Under the pieces are notes generated by a model. The model saw only the letters and a program-made list of their open reading frames with translations. It did not search any database and was not told where the DNA came from. DNA of 64,000 nucleotides. It comes from Odobenus rosmarus divergens. Its lineage: Eukaryota; Chordata; Mammalia; Carnivora; Odobenidae. This document shows, in pieces, positions 1 through 10,939 of the stretch. Each line of letters opens with the position of its first letter. Within the stretch, counting starts at the first letter, position 1. Where the stretch lies: positions 307,840-371,839 of the forward strand of contig NW_004450941.1 of the NCBI RefSeq assembly GCF_000321225.1. Reading direction: 5' to 3'. The position numbers and the translations under genes are program-made.

Positions 1-136
1 AGAGGGAAGAGGGTCAGAGGGAGAAGCAGACTCCCTGCCGAGCAGGGAGCCCGATGCGGGACTCGATCCCGGGACTCCAGGACCATGACCTGAGCCGAAG
101 GCAGTCGCTTAACCAATTGAGCCACCCAGGCGCCCT
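1..136 (-). mobile_element. CAN-SINE, minus strand, cut by window edge
   Basis: Reverse complement of the tRNA-Lys-derived carnivoran SINE. The region matching the B box (gatcccgggactccag, in reverse) and the head (ccacccaggcgccc, in reverse) are visible. The CT-rich block and A tail lie outside the window, so the tail-side TSD cannot be seen. Confidence 0.95.
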
Positions 137-476
137 GTTTGCTTTTTCTTTTGTTTATATTTGTTTGATACACACACACACATATACACCTTCCCTTATT
201 TTTAAATTATCTGAATTTGATTTGCTTTCTTTGTATTTAGCAAGGGTAGAATTTTATTTTTTGATCCAATTGGATAATCTTTTACTTATAATTGGTAGAA
301 CAAATAATTTTTTGTTTCTGTCTATTTTATGTTGTATTTTGCTTTTTTCTTTTCCACTATTACTATATTCATTTATTTATTTAGCCTTGTGCTAGGGCCC
401 TTTTTGAAGTTCTCCACACTAGGCAAAATCAATTCTAAATAGTTATATAGTAAATACTAATAGCTACATAATTTTA
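137..476. other. AT-rich unique-looking DNA
   Basis: About 340 bases with no recognisable gene or element. A short (CA)n run sits at about 171-186. The open frame across it is a low-complexity F/L/S-rich product of AT-rich DNA and is not credible as a protein. Confidence 0.5.
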
Positions 477-604
477 CCTTTTTTTAAAGTTTTTATTTAA
501 ATTCCAGTTAGTTAACATACACTGTGATATTAGTTTCAGGTATACAGTTTAGTGATTCATCACTTACATACAACACTCAGCGCTCATCACAACAAGTGAG
601 CTCC

Positions 605-913
605 TTAATCCCCATCACCTAGTTCACCCATCCCCCCACCCACCTCCCCTCTGGTAACCATCTGTTTGTTCTTTCTAGTTAAGAGTCTTTCTCTTGGTTT
701 GCCTCTCCTTTTTCCCCCCGCCCTTTGCTTTTTTAACTCTTTTATCTCTGTTGTAAGCATCTCACTCATGTCTTCTATTCTTTCCTCAAACCAAGTGAGT
801 ATCCTTATGACTCTTGCTTTAAATTCTCCATCAGGCATATTACTTACATTTATTTTGCTCAGATCTCTGGCCATGACCTTGTTTTGTTCTTTCATTGGGA
901 TAAAGTCCTCCAT
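605..913 (-). pseudogene. L1 ORF1 N-terminus reading into 3'UTR
   Basis: The frame opens at 913 (minus) with MEDFIPMKEQNKVMARDL and continues for about 60 residues in a typical L1 ORF1p N-terminal/coiled-coil style (..RIEDMSEMLTTEIKELKK). In intact L1s this is the RNA-binding chaperone ORF1p, with an RRM and C-terminal domain downstream. After ELKK the frame runs into the purine-rich 3'UTR and encodes basic and glycine-rich filler to residue 102, so the RRM and CTD are absent. It is not a functional ORF1p. The interest is the junction, at about 731-735. Confidence 0.8.
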
Positions 914-1728
914 CTTGGCATTTCGTTCAAGTCCCTGCCTTCTCCTCTGTTAGAAAAGGCAGTTATGTCTCCTGCTCCTGAAAATAATGGCCTTATAAAG
1001 AAGAGGTCATGTAGTGTCCCGGGCCTGGTGCTTCAGGGAGTGTCTTTGGTATGTACTGTGTATGCTCTGGTGTTGTGTTTTGGCTGCTCTATCCTTCAGA
1101 GCAGTCATCTGCAGAGGTTCTCCTTGACTGCTGTGGGCAGTATTTGGTCACTGGCCTGAATGTGGTGAGTTTTAGCTAGGTGTGCTCTGGTCTGCTTATG
1201 AAATGAGACCTTACACCACCTCCACTAGAACTGAGGCCCTGCGATCCCTCTGGTCAAGAGACATGGTGTGGGCAGGGTTTTGTGCTGGTCTTCTGGGGAG
1301 GGGGCCTGCCTTGCTGGAACCGGGGCAAGCTTGACTGAGAAGGGCAGTCATGCCAGAGTGCAGGAGGGTAGGCTTTGGTCTAAGCAAGTTAGGCAGCCAT
1401 TGTAGACCCTGCACTGCTTCCTGCTGGTGGTTCTGCGTTTATGCTGAGGGGCAGGGGAGAGAAATGCCTCCAGCCAGTCCCTTCATTCCCAGAGAGGCTT
1501 CGCTCAGGGAAGTGCTCCAAAAAGAGCAAATAATCACTGTGTGCCCCCCACCCCCCGCTTTCTTCAGATCGCTGTTTCCATGCCATCTGCCACCCTCCCC
1601 CTCCACCCCAGCCCACTGGGTTTTTTTGCCTGCTTTCTCTGCAGGAGCAGCACAGTGCCCTTCAGGTTCTATTCCAGCCAAACCTGCTGGCCTTTAAAAC
1701 TCCAGGCTTTAATCCCCTCAGGTTGTCT

Positions 1729-2449
1729 CTTTGACCTCAGCTGCAGCAACTTCTTGCTAGACACATCTCCAAAGGCAAGAGTAACAAAAGCAAAAATGAA
1801 CCATTGGGAGTTTATCAAGCTAAAAAGCTTTTGCACAGAAAAGGAAACAGCCAACAAAACTAAAAGGCAACCTACAGAATGGGAGAAGATATTTGCAAAT
1901 GTCTTATCAGATAAAGGACTAGTATCCAAAATCTACAAAAAAACGTATCAAACTCAACACCCAAAAAAACAAAAAAAAAAACCAATCAAGAAATGGGCAG
2001 AAGACATGAACAGATATTTCTCCAAAGAAGACATACAACTGGCCAACAGACACATGAAAAAATGCTCAAGATCATTCACCATGAGGGAAATACAAATCAA
2101 AACCACAATGAGATACCAGCTCACACCTGTCAGAATGGCTAAAACTCACAACTCAGGAAATAACAGCTGTTGGTGAGGATATAGAGAAAGGGGAACCCTC
2201 TTAACACTGTTGGTGGGAATGCAAACTGTTGCAGCTGCTCTGGAAAACAGTATGAAGGTTCCTCAGAAAGTTAAAAATGGAACTACCCTATGATCCAGCA
2301 ATTGTACTACTAGCTATTTATCCAAAGAATACAAACAGTGATTCGTAGGGGCACCTGCACCTCAATGTTTATAGCAGCAATGTCCACAATAGCCAAAATA
2401 TGGAAAGAGCTGAGATGTTCATTGACAGATGAATGGATAAAGAAGATGT

Positions 2450-2508
<59 letters not shown>

Positions 2509-2884
2509 TTACTCAGCCATCAAAAAGAATGAAATCTTGCCATTTATAATGACATGGTTGGAACTAGAGGGTATTAAGCTAAATGAACTAAGTCAGAGAA
2601 AGAAACATACCATATGATTTCACTCATATGTGGAATTTAAGAAACAACAGATGAACATAGGGGAAGGGAAGGAAAAATAAAATAAGATGAAAATTGAGAG
2701 GGAGGCAAACCATAAGAGACACTGAACTCTAGGAAACAAACTGAGGTTTGCTGGAGGGGAAGTGGGTGGGGGGAAGGGATAATTGGGTAATGAAGATTAA
2801 GGAGGGCACTTGATGTGATGAGCACTGAGTGTTATATGCAACTGATGAATCACTAAATTCTACCTCTGAGACTAATAAAAAAAG
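1729..2884 (+). mobile_element. 5'-truncated LINE-1 (ORF2 end + 3'UTR) nested in the minus-strand L1
   Basis: The sequence begins in the C-terminal part of ORF2. The frame gives KMNHWEFIKLKSFCTEKETANKT-like L1 ORF2 text, then the 'evaluate-Asp-tail' style region common to L1 3' ends. It continues through the 3'UTR G-rich tract (about 2755-2780) to an A-rich end at 2876-2884. The body contains a (TG)n/(GA)n microsatellite (2449-2508). Possible diverged TSDs are atcccctcaggttg before and atccctgctagttg after (10 of 14 match). It lies inside the 5'UTR of the opposite-strand L1, so it is younger. Confidence 0.85.
2449..2508. repeat. (TG)n(GA)n compound microsatellite
   Basis: About 17 GT units followed by about 13 GA units, without interruption. 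It sits at the position in the L1 ORF2/3' end where TG/TA repeats commonly expand. Likely polymorphic in length. Confidence 0.95.
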
Positions 2885-3259
2885 ATCCCTGCTAGTTGCA
2901 AGAACTCATGATATTCAGCCTCTCTCATTTTCCAAGCCAATGGTTTTGGAGAAACATTCGCCTTGTGCATTCCCCTGTGTGCTCCTCTCTCTTCCTCCCT
3001 CCTTCCCTCTCTCCCCCTTCTCCACGACCACGGTTCTCTCCCCTCCTCAGCACCCGTGATCCATTTCCCCCTAAACCCTATCTCCATACTTCCTACCTTC
3101 TTCATTATGGCCTTTTCTCTCTCTTTAGTTGTGGAGTTTGTTCTGTCAGTCTTCAGGTCAGTTTCTGGGGTATTTAGGATAATTTGATAGTTACCTAGTT
3201 GTGTTCATGTGATGAAACAAGCCTAGGATCATCCTACTCTGCTGCCATCTTCCCTCCTC

Positions 3260-3688
3260 ACACCTGTATTTTGCTTTTAATACTTGTTTTGACTATGTGA
3301 TATTTGTTTATTTTACTATTTTGTGTACTTTAGGTGATTAATGTTTAACTTCTTTTGATTATATTATTTACTTTTTAACTTTTAATAATATGCTTATTTT
3401 TGTATTTGAGTTGACAGCTTTGCAGAGCCAACTGACTCTTCTATAAAAGTTTAAAAAGTTAGCTCATTTCCACCTCTCCTCTTCCTCCACTAGTATTCTA
3501 GTTTTTGCTATTTTAACATTATTTTTTTAAATTACCAATATTTTTAGCACTTGTCATTGCATTATGTTTTGTTAGTATATTTTCCATTGTTATTCGTTCT
3601 TTATTATTTAAATGGACCAAATTCTCAATGTCTGTCTTTCATAACCATAACATTTTAAGTGATTTCTTTATTTTTTTATTAATTTCTT
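3260..3688. other. AT-rich DNA, no element recognised
   Basis: T-rich, stop-dense sequence between the L1 5' end and the next SINE. Nothing coding is seen. It may be a degraded old LINE, but no diagnostic segment could be recognised. Confidence 0.4.
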
Positions 3689-3700
3689 AATTGGCTTGAT

Positions 3701-3860
3701 TTTTTTTAAGATTTATTTATTTATTTTAGAGAGAGAGAGAAAGAAAGAGTATGAACAGGTAGAAGGGCAGAAGGAGAGGGAGAGACTCCTCAAGCAGACT
3801 CCCCTCTGAGCATGGGGCCCATCTTGGGGCTTGATCCCAGGACCCCAAGATCATGACCTG
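3701..3860 (-). mobile_element. CAN-SINE, minus, 5'-truncated, perfect TSD
   Basis: The tail (ttttttaagatttatttatt) and body are present, but the element stops inside the B-box region (..gatcatgacctg), losing the A box. It is flanked by aattggcttgatttttt on both sides (3689 and 3861), so it is a true 5'-truncated insertion and not a later deletion. Confidence 0.95.
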
Positions 3861-3879
3861 AATTGGCTTGATTTTTTTA

Positions 3880-4271
3880 AGCTGCTAATCCTTGAGTTCC
3901 ATTTCCATTTGAGAATATTTTTCAAGTACTTTTTTGCTTTGAGAGTTTTCAAATTATAAAATTATGGAGTTATACTTCTCTTTCCAAGGAATTTTGTATG
4001 CTTTGCTCCATTGGCTTTTTGTATTAAATGATCCTGTGGAAAGCTCTAATACTATACTTATTTTCTCCCTTATATAACTGATTTGCTTTTTTTTCTGCCT
4101 AGATACCAATGAGATTCTTTATAATTAACATTTAGTGACTTCCCCAGGTTATATTGTAGGGTTGATTACTTCATATTTTTTACCTAGAACATTGTATGTC
4201 ATTTTGACATTTAGGCATAAACTATGCCTTCTATTTCAAGAGATTCCTCTAGTATTAGAACTTCGAATGTT
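3880..4271. other. Unique-looking AT-rich DNA
   Basis: No gene or recognisable repeat. Mostly T-rich with no long credible frame. Confidence 0.4.
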
Positions 4272-4469
4272 GGGGCGCCTCAGATGGTTAAGTGCCTGCC
4301 TTTGGCTCAGGTCACGATCCCAGGGTCCTGGGATCGAGCCCCGCATCAGGCTCCATGCTCAGTGGAGAGTCTGCTTCTCCCACTCCCTCTGCCCCTCCAT
4401 CTGCTCATGCTCTCTCTGTCTCTCTCTCTCAAATGAATAAATAAAATCTTTAAAAAAAAAAACAAAAGA
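4272..4469 (+). mobile_element. CAN-SINE, plus, full length
   Basis: Head gggcgcctcagatggttaag, B-box region, CT-rich block and (aaataaat)/aatcttt A tail are all present. TSDs are agaacttcgaatgttg (4257) and agaactttgaatgttg (4469), with one difference. Confidence 0.95.
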
Positions 4470-4484
4470 GAACTTTGAATGTTG

Positions 4485-4819
4485 TTTATTGTTCCCTTCA
4501 ATCTTTCAAGAAGTGCAAATTCCATGAAAGCTGACTTTTGTCAACTGTATCTATCACGTACTCTCTTCTTGCTTCTGTCACTTTATTCCGTATGTGTTTG
4601 TGCTTTGTGTTTGTGGAGTAATTTCTCAAGCCTGGCCTCAATAGCTTTTCTAATGTCTTTTCTACCCCTTGTAAGTTTCTATTGTTTTTTAATTCCTGTG
4701 ATAATTCCACTATTCTAATAGATGTGTCTCTTCAGCATTTTCAGGTCACTTTTCGTAAGTTTCCTTTTTCTTTAATGAAAAGTGTCGATATATAAAAATT
4801 TTTTTAAATTTCTCTGCAT
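4485..4819. other. Unique-looking DNA
   Basis: T-rich DNA between a SINE and the L2. Short frames on both strands (79 and 70 codons) overlap each other and resemble no known protein. Confidence 0.4.
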
Positions 4820-6540
4820 AGTCACTTACTTAATGAGTATTTGTTGAGAGCTTATGATGTGTCCAGTACTATCTTAAATGTTGAGGTATTGCAACAGAAA
4901 TAACTACCTGCCTTCATACGGCTTCTATGCCAATGGGAAGAGTCAGACAAAAAACAGGATACATAAGTAAAACATAGTATATAAAATGTGAAATATAAAA
5001 ATACAGCAGGTGGAGTAGAATATAAAATATTGTGGGGGACAGTTGCAGTTTTAGATTAGTGGTTAGGGGGATGCCTGGGTGGCTCCAGTTGATTGAGCAT
5101 CTGCTTTTAGCTCAGGTCATGATCCCAGGGTCCTGGGATTGAGTCCCACGTCTGGCTCCCTGCTCGGTGGGGAGCCTGCTTCTCCCTCTCCCTCTGCCTG
5201 CTGCTCCCCCTGCTCTCTCTCTGTGCCAAATAAATAAATAAAATCTTTAATAAAAAAAAGATTAGTGGTTAGGGAATGTGTTGCTGAAATGTTGATATTT
5301 AAATAAAGACATGGGAATGTGAGGGAGTATGGAATGCTGCTAATGAGGGGAAGCTGTCTCACGCAGAGGGTAGAGACAGTGGCAGGGTTCTAGGTGGAAG
5401 TTTGCTTGGTGTGTTTGTAAAACAGAGCTACTGTAACTGGAGTGGAGTGCATGTGTGTGAGAGAGAGAGAGTGGTGGAGATGTCAGAGAGCAAGGGTAGG
5501 GGGCAAGTTATGTTGGGTGTGTAGATCATTGTAAAAACTTTTGGAACGCAAAGAGGAAAATTAAAATTTTGATGTTTTGATTAATGTTATGATAGAAGGG
5601 ACACAATCTAACAAATATTTAACAGGATCATTCTAGTTGCTGTGTGGAAAACTGACTGAAGGGAGGCCAAGGTAAAGGCAGAATGACTAGTAATGAGCCT
5701 TTTGCAGTAATCCAAGTAAGGGAATATGATGGCAAAGACCAGGGTGGTTGTGGTAGAAATGGTGAGAAGTGGTCCATATCTGGATATATTTTGAACGCAG
5801 AGCTAGCAGGATTTATAGATGGCTGAGATATAGAATGAGAAAGAGAGAAGAATCAAGGAGGGATAGCCAGGTATTTGGTCTACGTAACTGAGAGTTGTCA
5901 TCAGCTGAGGTGGAGAATACTTAAGGAGGAACAGGTTTAAAAGGAAAGTTTAGTAGCTAAATTTTGGACTTGTTAGGTTTAGTATTTCCATCAATAAAGT
6001 GAATGAAGATGTTAAGTAAAAAATGTGATATAAGAAGCTAGATTTCCAAAGAAAGGTTTGGACTAGAAATACGCATTTGTGAGTCATCAGTGTTTAGATC
6101 ATCTTAAGGATGAGATAACCAAAGTAGTGAATATAGATATAAAAGAGAATAGGTAAAAAGTTTGAGGCCTAGGATATTGCAACCTTTAGAAGACCAGGAA
6201 ATGAGAAAAGAATAGATAGACTGCAAAGTTGCAGCTGGGTAAATATAGTGTGCTGAAAGCCAAGTAAAAGATGAATTTCAATGAGGAAGGAGTAGTCAAC
6301 TGTGTCAAATGTTTTTGATAGATCAAATAATATGAGAAATGATCGCTATATTTAGCAACATAAACTTCCTTGGTGACCTTGATAAATGTAGTTTCTGAGG
6401 TATGGGAAGGGCAAGCCTGACTGGTTCAGATTCAAAAGAGGACAGGAGCAGAGATTTTGATGATAGTGAATCTAGACACATGTTTTAAGGAGTTTGCAGT
6501 AAAGAGAAGGCAAGATATGTACAAGAGATCAAGTGGTATG
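4820..6540 (-). mobile_element. LINE-2 (L2), 3' end and part of ORF2, minus
   Basis: The plus strand shows the reversed L2 3' end (gagtatttgttgagagctta, the 'tissue-wide' ATTTATTGAGCACCTACTATG signature). About 1.5 kb of reversed L2 ORF2 follows, recognisable by stretches such as agtcaactgtgtcaaatg and tttagcaacataaacttcct. In sense these encode the reverse-transcriptase FDTVDH-type region of the CR1/L2 clade. It is heavily mutated and is interrupted by the SINE at 5069-5258. Confidence 0.75.
5069..5258 (+). mobile_element. CAN-SINE, plus, inside L2
   Basis: Complete element from the head (gatgcctgggtggctcc) to an A tail. Perfect TSD agattagtggttaggg at 5053 and 5259. The L2 resumes after it. 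Confidence 0.96.
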
Positions 6541-6544
6541 TAGA

Positions 6545-7190
6545 GTCAAGAGAAGCTTTTTAAGAGGGGACTATTTTTCCCTCTGTTGTATATTCTTTAT
6601 TGTCTTTGATCAGGATTTATTCCTTTTAGAGGAGGCATCTATCCAGGGGTGCAGTGATCCTTACTGTTTTTTATTCCTGTTATACTGGTGTCACTTCTAC
6701 TTGAGCTTCTTTACTTAAACCCTGTGGGGAGAGCTAAGGAGAGTGACTTGGGGTAGCAGGTATCTTTAATTTGGTCATGTGTTCTGAGAGAACCTTGTCT
6801 GTAAATATTCCTCCTCTCCCAGGGATATATTTCTCCTTTTTGTTTATTTTTTTGTTATTTGTCTCTTTGAAATAAGCAAATCAAGCAGGATAATTGTCAT
6901 TGTGGCTGTCCCTGTATCTCATTGTTTTTTACCTGGAGATTTACTGTTCATTTTTTTCTGCTCAGTCAACCTTGGTCAACAGTTACCAATCTGATTTCAC
7001 CTTCTACTATGTCCTCCATCCTGTATTATCTCCAGGATTTTTCTACAGATTTGAGAACAGGTTGCCAAAAAATAAGGCAGGAATCACAGTACAGTTTCTC
7101 ATTTCACTTTATCTCCCCCTCCACTGTGTGATTTAGAGAGGAGACTCACTGGAGATACTCAGTTTTTGAGAGGGTCTGTCTTTATCTCTG
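6545..7190. other. Unique-looking DNA
   Basis: About 640 bases with no recognisable element. Frames of 60-80 codons overlap in two registers and look random. Confidence 0.4.
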
Positions 7191-7208
7191 GGCCTCATAA
7201 TTCTAAAT

Positions 7209-7397
7209 TTACTTTTAAGATTTCATTTATTTGTCAGAGAGAGAGAGAGTACAAGCAGGGGACGAGGGCAGAGGCAAAGGGAGAAGCAGGCTCCCTGCTG
7301 AGCAAGGAGCCTGATGTGGGGCTCCATCCCAGGATCCTGGGATCGTGACCTGAGCCGAAGGCAGACCCTTAACTGACTGAGCCACCCAGGCGTCCCA
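7209..7397 (-). mobile_element. CAN-SINE, minus, full length
   Basis: The tail side (ttttaagatttcatttattt) and head (cacccaggcgtccc, in reverse) are visible. Perfect 19-bp TSD gggcctcataattctaaat at 7190 and 7399. Confidence 0.96.
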
Positions 7398-7448
7398 TGG
7401 GCCTCATAATTCTAAATAATGGATTGTGATTAGAATTTTCTGGAAGTT

Positions 7449-7662
7449 GGGACAGCTGGATGGCTCAGTCGGTTGAACATCTGACTCTTGATTTTGGCTC
7501 AGGTCATGATCTCAGGGTCATAGGATCAAGCCCCGCGTCAGGCTCTGCACTCAGTGGGGAGTCTGCTTGAGGATTCTCTTTTCCTCTCCTCCCCCCAACC
7601 CCCACCGTGCACGTGCTCACTCTCTCTCTTCACAAATAATTTAACCTTTAAAAAAAAAAAAA
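7449..7662 (+). mobile_element. CAN-SINE, plus, older 'GACTCTTGATTT' subtype
   Basis: Head gggacagctggatggctcag, then the ctgactcttgattttggctc variant, a CT block and an A tail. TSDs gaattttctggaagtt and gaattttcaggaagtt. Confidence 0.94.
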
Positions 7663-7757
7663 GAATTTTCAGGAAGTTACCTTGTTTTTAGAGAATTCCT
7701 TATCCAGCTAAAGATTGTAATAATATTTATTCATCCTTGTTTTCTTCTTTGAGTTGG

Positions 7758-8345
7758 TCTAATTCCATTTAAAATATTTTTATTGGGGTAAAAGAATCAA
7801 ATTTTCCATTTTAACAATTGTTAGATGTACAGTTTAGTGGCATTAAGTACATTCACACTGCTGTACAACCATTACTACCATCTATCTTCAGAACTTTTTC
7901 ATCTTCCCAAACTGAAACTCTGTACCTGTGAAATAATATCTTCTCATTTCTTCCCTCCCTAGCCTCTGACAACTACCATTCTACTTTCTGTCTCTAAATT
8001 TGACTACTTCGTTGACTACTTCATACATTACTTGTTCTTTTGTGTCTGGCTTATTTCCCTTAGTATAATGTCTTCAAGTTTCATAGCAAATACCAAAATT
8101 TCATTCTTTTTAAGGCTGAATAGTATTTCATTATATCTATATACCATATTTCACTTAATCATTCATCTATCTATGGACACTTGGGTTTCTTCTACCTTTT
8201 GGCTATTGTGAATAATACTGTTATGAACATGGGTATGCATATATCTGTTCAAGTCCCTGCTTTCAGTTCTTTGGGGTATATGCCCAGAGGTAGAATTGCT
8301 AGATCATATGGTAATTCTATCTTTAATGTTTTTGAAGTACTGCCA
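7758..8345 (-). mobile_element. Old LINE-1 3' end, minus
   Basis: Reverse-orientation L1 3' sequence typical of mammalian-wide L1M families: ..ttagtggcattaagtacatt.., ..ggctgaatagtatttcatta.., and at the upper end ..agaggtagaattgctagatc... It covers the 3'UTR and the last part of ORF2. Confidence 0.85.
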
Positions 8346-8480
8346 GACTATATTCTACAGTCTCAGTTCTTGCTGTGCATCAGAATCCCCTCTTGAGCTT
8401 TAGAGAATACATATGCTCAATCTTTACCCCTGGAGACTCTGATTCAGTGAATCTGAATATATATCTGACTCCTGGTTTTT
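8345..8480. mobile_element. Possible hAT (MER5-like) DNA transposon fragment
   Basis: gtgcatcagaatcccctctt and gagactctgattcagtgaat match the core of MER5-type nonautonomous hAT elements. Both termini are eroded and no TIR pair is visible. Confidence 0.4.
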
Positions 8481-8599
8481 TTTTAGAATTCAAATTTTAA
8501 AAAATACTAGTGACAAGTTATTAAGAGGTAGCTTTTAAAGAGTGAAAATAAAAGAATATTGAGCAAAAAGTTAAGTATCCTCTTAATATTTGGAGTATA

Positions 8600-9035
8600 T
8601 TCTTACATGTACATTTGTACACATACACATACACATTTTTGTATTTAAAAAAAAACACCATGATCACACCATACACAGTTTCTACAATGTACTTTATTGT
8701 CTTAATAATTTATTCTGAAGATCTTTTTATTTTCCATGCACATAGATCTAGATCCATCTTTTTCAGCACATGCAAAATCTTCCATGGTATAGATGCATTA
8801 TTCATGTTTAACTATTTACCTACCTGTAAACAGTTAGGCTTTCTCATTTTTTCTATTACAAACAATTTAGCATTTAACATACCTGAATGCATAATTTTTG
8901 CACTTGAGAGATACAAGGCTTGCTAAAATTGGAATAGCTTGGTTAAAGAATATGGACATTTTCTATGTTCATGGATATTTCCTGACTGCCCTTCAAAAAA
9001 GGCAGTATCAATTTAAGTTCCTGTCATTAGCGCAG
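8600..9035 (-). mobile_element. Old LINE-1 3' segment, minus
   Basis: Reverse L1 text: ..attattcatgtttaactatt.., ..ttacaaacaatttagcattt.., ..gactgcccttcaaaaaaggc... The same stretch recurs at 12590-13130, where it is followed by ORF2-like sequence. Here it runs directly into L1 5'UTR-like DNA at about 9040. Confidence 0.6.
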
Positions 9036-9413
9036 GAGAGCCACTTTCCCCTGCTCTCCTCCGTATTGGGAATTTGTCTCTGGATTGTGAACTTCTCGAG
9101 TGTTTCTTAGGTTTTTTACTCCCTCTTAAGGTGCTAGAGGATGGGTAGAGTGGGCTTGAGTTGGATACTTCCCCTTCCATAGTTAAGTTAGGTTCAGATA
9201 ATACCCCAACAGGTTAGGCTCTGGGTAACTACTTCTCCCTGAGTGAGGGCTGGCCTTGGAAGGCATATTTCAAAACATTTCCTTTTCCCCATCCCTGCTG
9301 AAAGCACGAGGTAATTTTTCCCCTGATATTTACCATGGGAATCTGGTCAAGTTCCTGGAAGTAAATCCCACAAAATTGTGGTGATCCCCTTATAACTGGA
9401 TACCCCTGGAGTC

Positions 9414-9608
9414 TTTTTTTTTTTTTTTTCAGATTTATTTATTTATGGGGGGAGGGGAAGGAGCAGAGGGAGAGAATCCTCAAGCAGACTCCCCGCTGAG
9501 GGAAGAACCTAATGCAGGGCTCCAACCCAGGACCCATGAGATCATGACCTGAGCCAAAACCAAGAGCCAGAGGCTCAACCAACTGAGCCACCCAGGGGCC
9601 ACGCCCCA
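9414..9608 (-). mobile_element. CAN-SINE, minus
   Basis: Long poly-T (tail) at 9414-9429, CT block in reverse, and the reversed head cacccaggggccacgcccc. It lies inside the 5'UTR-like L1 segment. The TSD is not clear. Confidence 0.93.
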
Positions 9609-9836
9609 CTGCCCAGTCTTTAACTATCAGAGTTTCCATACTGAGCCTCCAATAATTCGACAGTTACAGTTCAGAGTTTCTGCCCAGGTACTTGTTCCCT
9701 GTGGAAGTTTCTACTCATGTTTCTATGTTCTGTTAAGCCAGGACTCTCTATAGTCTCCTGTCTTGCTCTCCAGTCTCAGGAGCACTGGTTTGCCCTGTGT
9801 CCTCTTCTCTCTTATGATCTTAGAAGAGTTATTGAT

Positions 9837-10080
9837 GGGGTGCCTGGGTGGCTCAGTTGGTTAAGCATCTGACTTTGGCCCAGGTCATGATCTTGGGGCT
9901 CTGGGATCAAGCACCTCATTGAGCCCTCCTGGCATGCCCCCCACCTCCACCCCACCCCAGGGGCTCTGTACTCAGCGGGGAGTCTGCTTGTCCCCTTCTC
10001 CCTCTGCTTCTCCCCCTGCTTGTACACTCTCTCTCTCTCTCTCTCAAGTAAATAAATAAACATTTTTTAAATTAAAAAAA
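9837..10080 (+). mobile_element. CAN-SINE, plus, with about 40-bp internal expansion
   Basis: Full head and tail with TSD agagttattga on both sides (9826, 10081). Between the B-box region and the 'gctctgtactcagcgggg' segment there is an extra C-rich stretch (about 9920-9960, catgccccccacctccaccc), so the copy is about 45 bp longer than its relatives. Confidence 0.95.
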
Positions 10081-10200
10081 AGAGTTATTGACTTTTCAGT
10101 CTGTTCAGCTTTTCATTTGTTGTTAGGACAGAGTGATGACTTCCAGGCTTCTTACATGTCGAACTGGAAACTGGAAGTCTTTCTAATTCCATTTTATTTG

Positions 10201-10449
10201 GCAGATATTCTTCATATTTTATGTTTGAGGGAGTAGCTATTTCCTAGTTTCATTGCCATTTTACTTTTTTTTTTTTTCAGCTTTACTCTTTTACCCCCAT
10301 CAGCCTGTTTCAAATAGGGGATGATATAAACACACTTTTCCTCTGCATTGTTTTAGAAGCCTCACAAAGTATCTTTTAAAAATTGGAAAGTACAGGGTGG
10401 ATGTATCTTTTCACTGAAAATACCTTTATGATTTTCATAGTCATCCTTT
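10201..10449. other. Unique-looking DNA
   Basis: No recognisable element apart from a poly-T run at about 10267. Confidence 0.4.
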
Positions 10450-10720
10450 TATGCCATTCTATCAATAAACATTTATTGAACAGATATTCTAGGGCCAAAC
10501 CCTGCCTTAAATGCTGACTAGTTAGAACAATAAGAGTTTGTCCCTGCCCTTGAGGAGTTATTGTTAGAGTTAGAAAAGTCTGCCCAAAAATTTTACATAA
10601 ATTGGGTGTGTTCTGTGAAGACAGTTAGGATTCATATGGGCACAAAAAGGAAAGAGGACCTTCATTGCATAGGAAGGCACCGGGTAACTATTTTAAAATG
10701 TTGAATTAAATATAAGCCAC
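10450..10720 (-). mobile_element. L2 3' end, minus
   Basis: caataaacatttattgaaca, ttctagggccaaaccctg and gtccctgcccttgaggag are the reversed L2 3'-end landmarks in order. Similarity fades after about 10720. Strongly diverged. Confidence 0.6.
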
Positions 10721-10939
10721 AGTTGGAATCATATTTGATAGAAGATGTAAAGAAAGATTATATTATTGCCCATTATAGATGGGGATAGAGGATGATCATG
10801 GGTTCTAGAGAAATTTATCATGAGCAGAGATGTGATTTTAGGATTCACGGGGGCATTCAGGAAAAAGCCAGATTGATTTAAAACTAAGGTATTTGTAGAG
10901 GAGGAATGAAAGATAAGACTGGGGTAATTACTAAGAACC

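Larger units (their letters stand above)
477..3258 (-). mobile_element. LINE-1, 5'UTR + ORF1 start fused to 3'UTR, interrupted by another L1
   Basis: Read on the minus strand, the element starts near 3258 with the typical L1 5' end (gggaagatggcagcagagta in sense). It runs through a carnivore-type 5'UTR (3258-2885, resuming 1728-914) and enters ORF1 at 913. At about 731 it jumps straight into an L1 3'UTR, whose A-rich end is at 477. The rest of ORF1 and all of ORF2 are missing. The 5'UTR is split by the plus-strand L1 at 1729-2884: the two halves, ending ..ttgcaactagcaggg and starting attaaagcctggag, rejoin as in other carnivore L1s. The element is dead as an autonomous transposon. Confidence 0.85.
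9045..10200 (-). mobile_element. LINE-1 5'UTR-like segment, minus, with two SINEs
   Basis: Homologous by eye to 41270-42190, where the same series follows L1 ORF1 sequence. Shared landmarks are caacaggttaggctctgg / caataggttaggctctag, gttcctggaagtaaatccca / gttcctggaggtaaaactca, actgagcctccaataattc / actgagcctccaggaattc and gatgacttccaggcttctta / gatgatttccaagctctata. The ORF1 end is not present; the DNA below 9040 is L1 3' sequence. Confidence 0.6.

Noticed and set aside
605..913. 102-codon minus-strand frame as a small gene
   Set aside because: The first ~60 residues are L1 ORF1p N-terminus and the remainder is L1 3'UTR read-through; it is reported as a pseudogene fragment.
1541..2176. 211-codon plus-strand frame, the longest in the window
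   Set aside because: Its second half is L1 ORF2 C-terminal sequence, and its first half is reversed L1 5'UTR read by chance.
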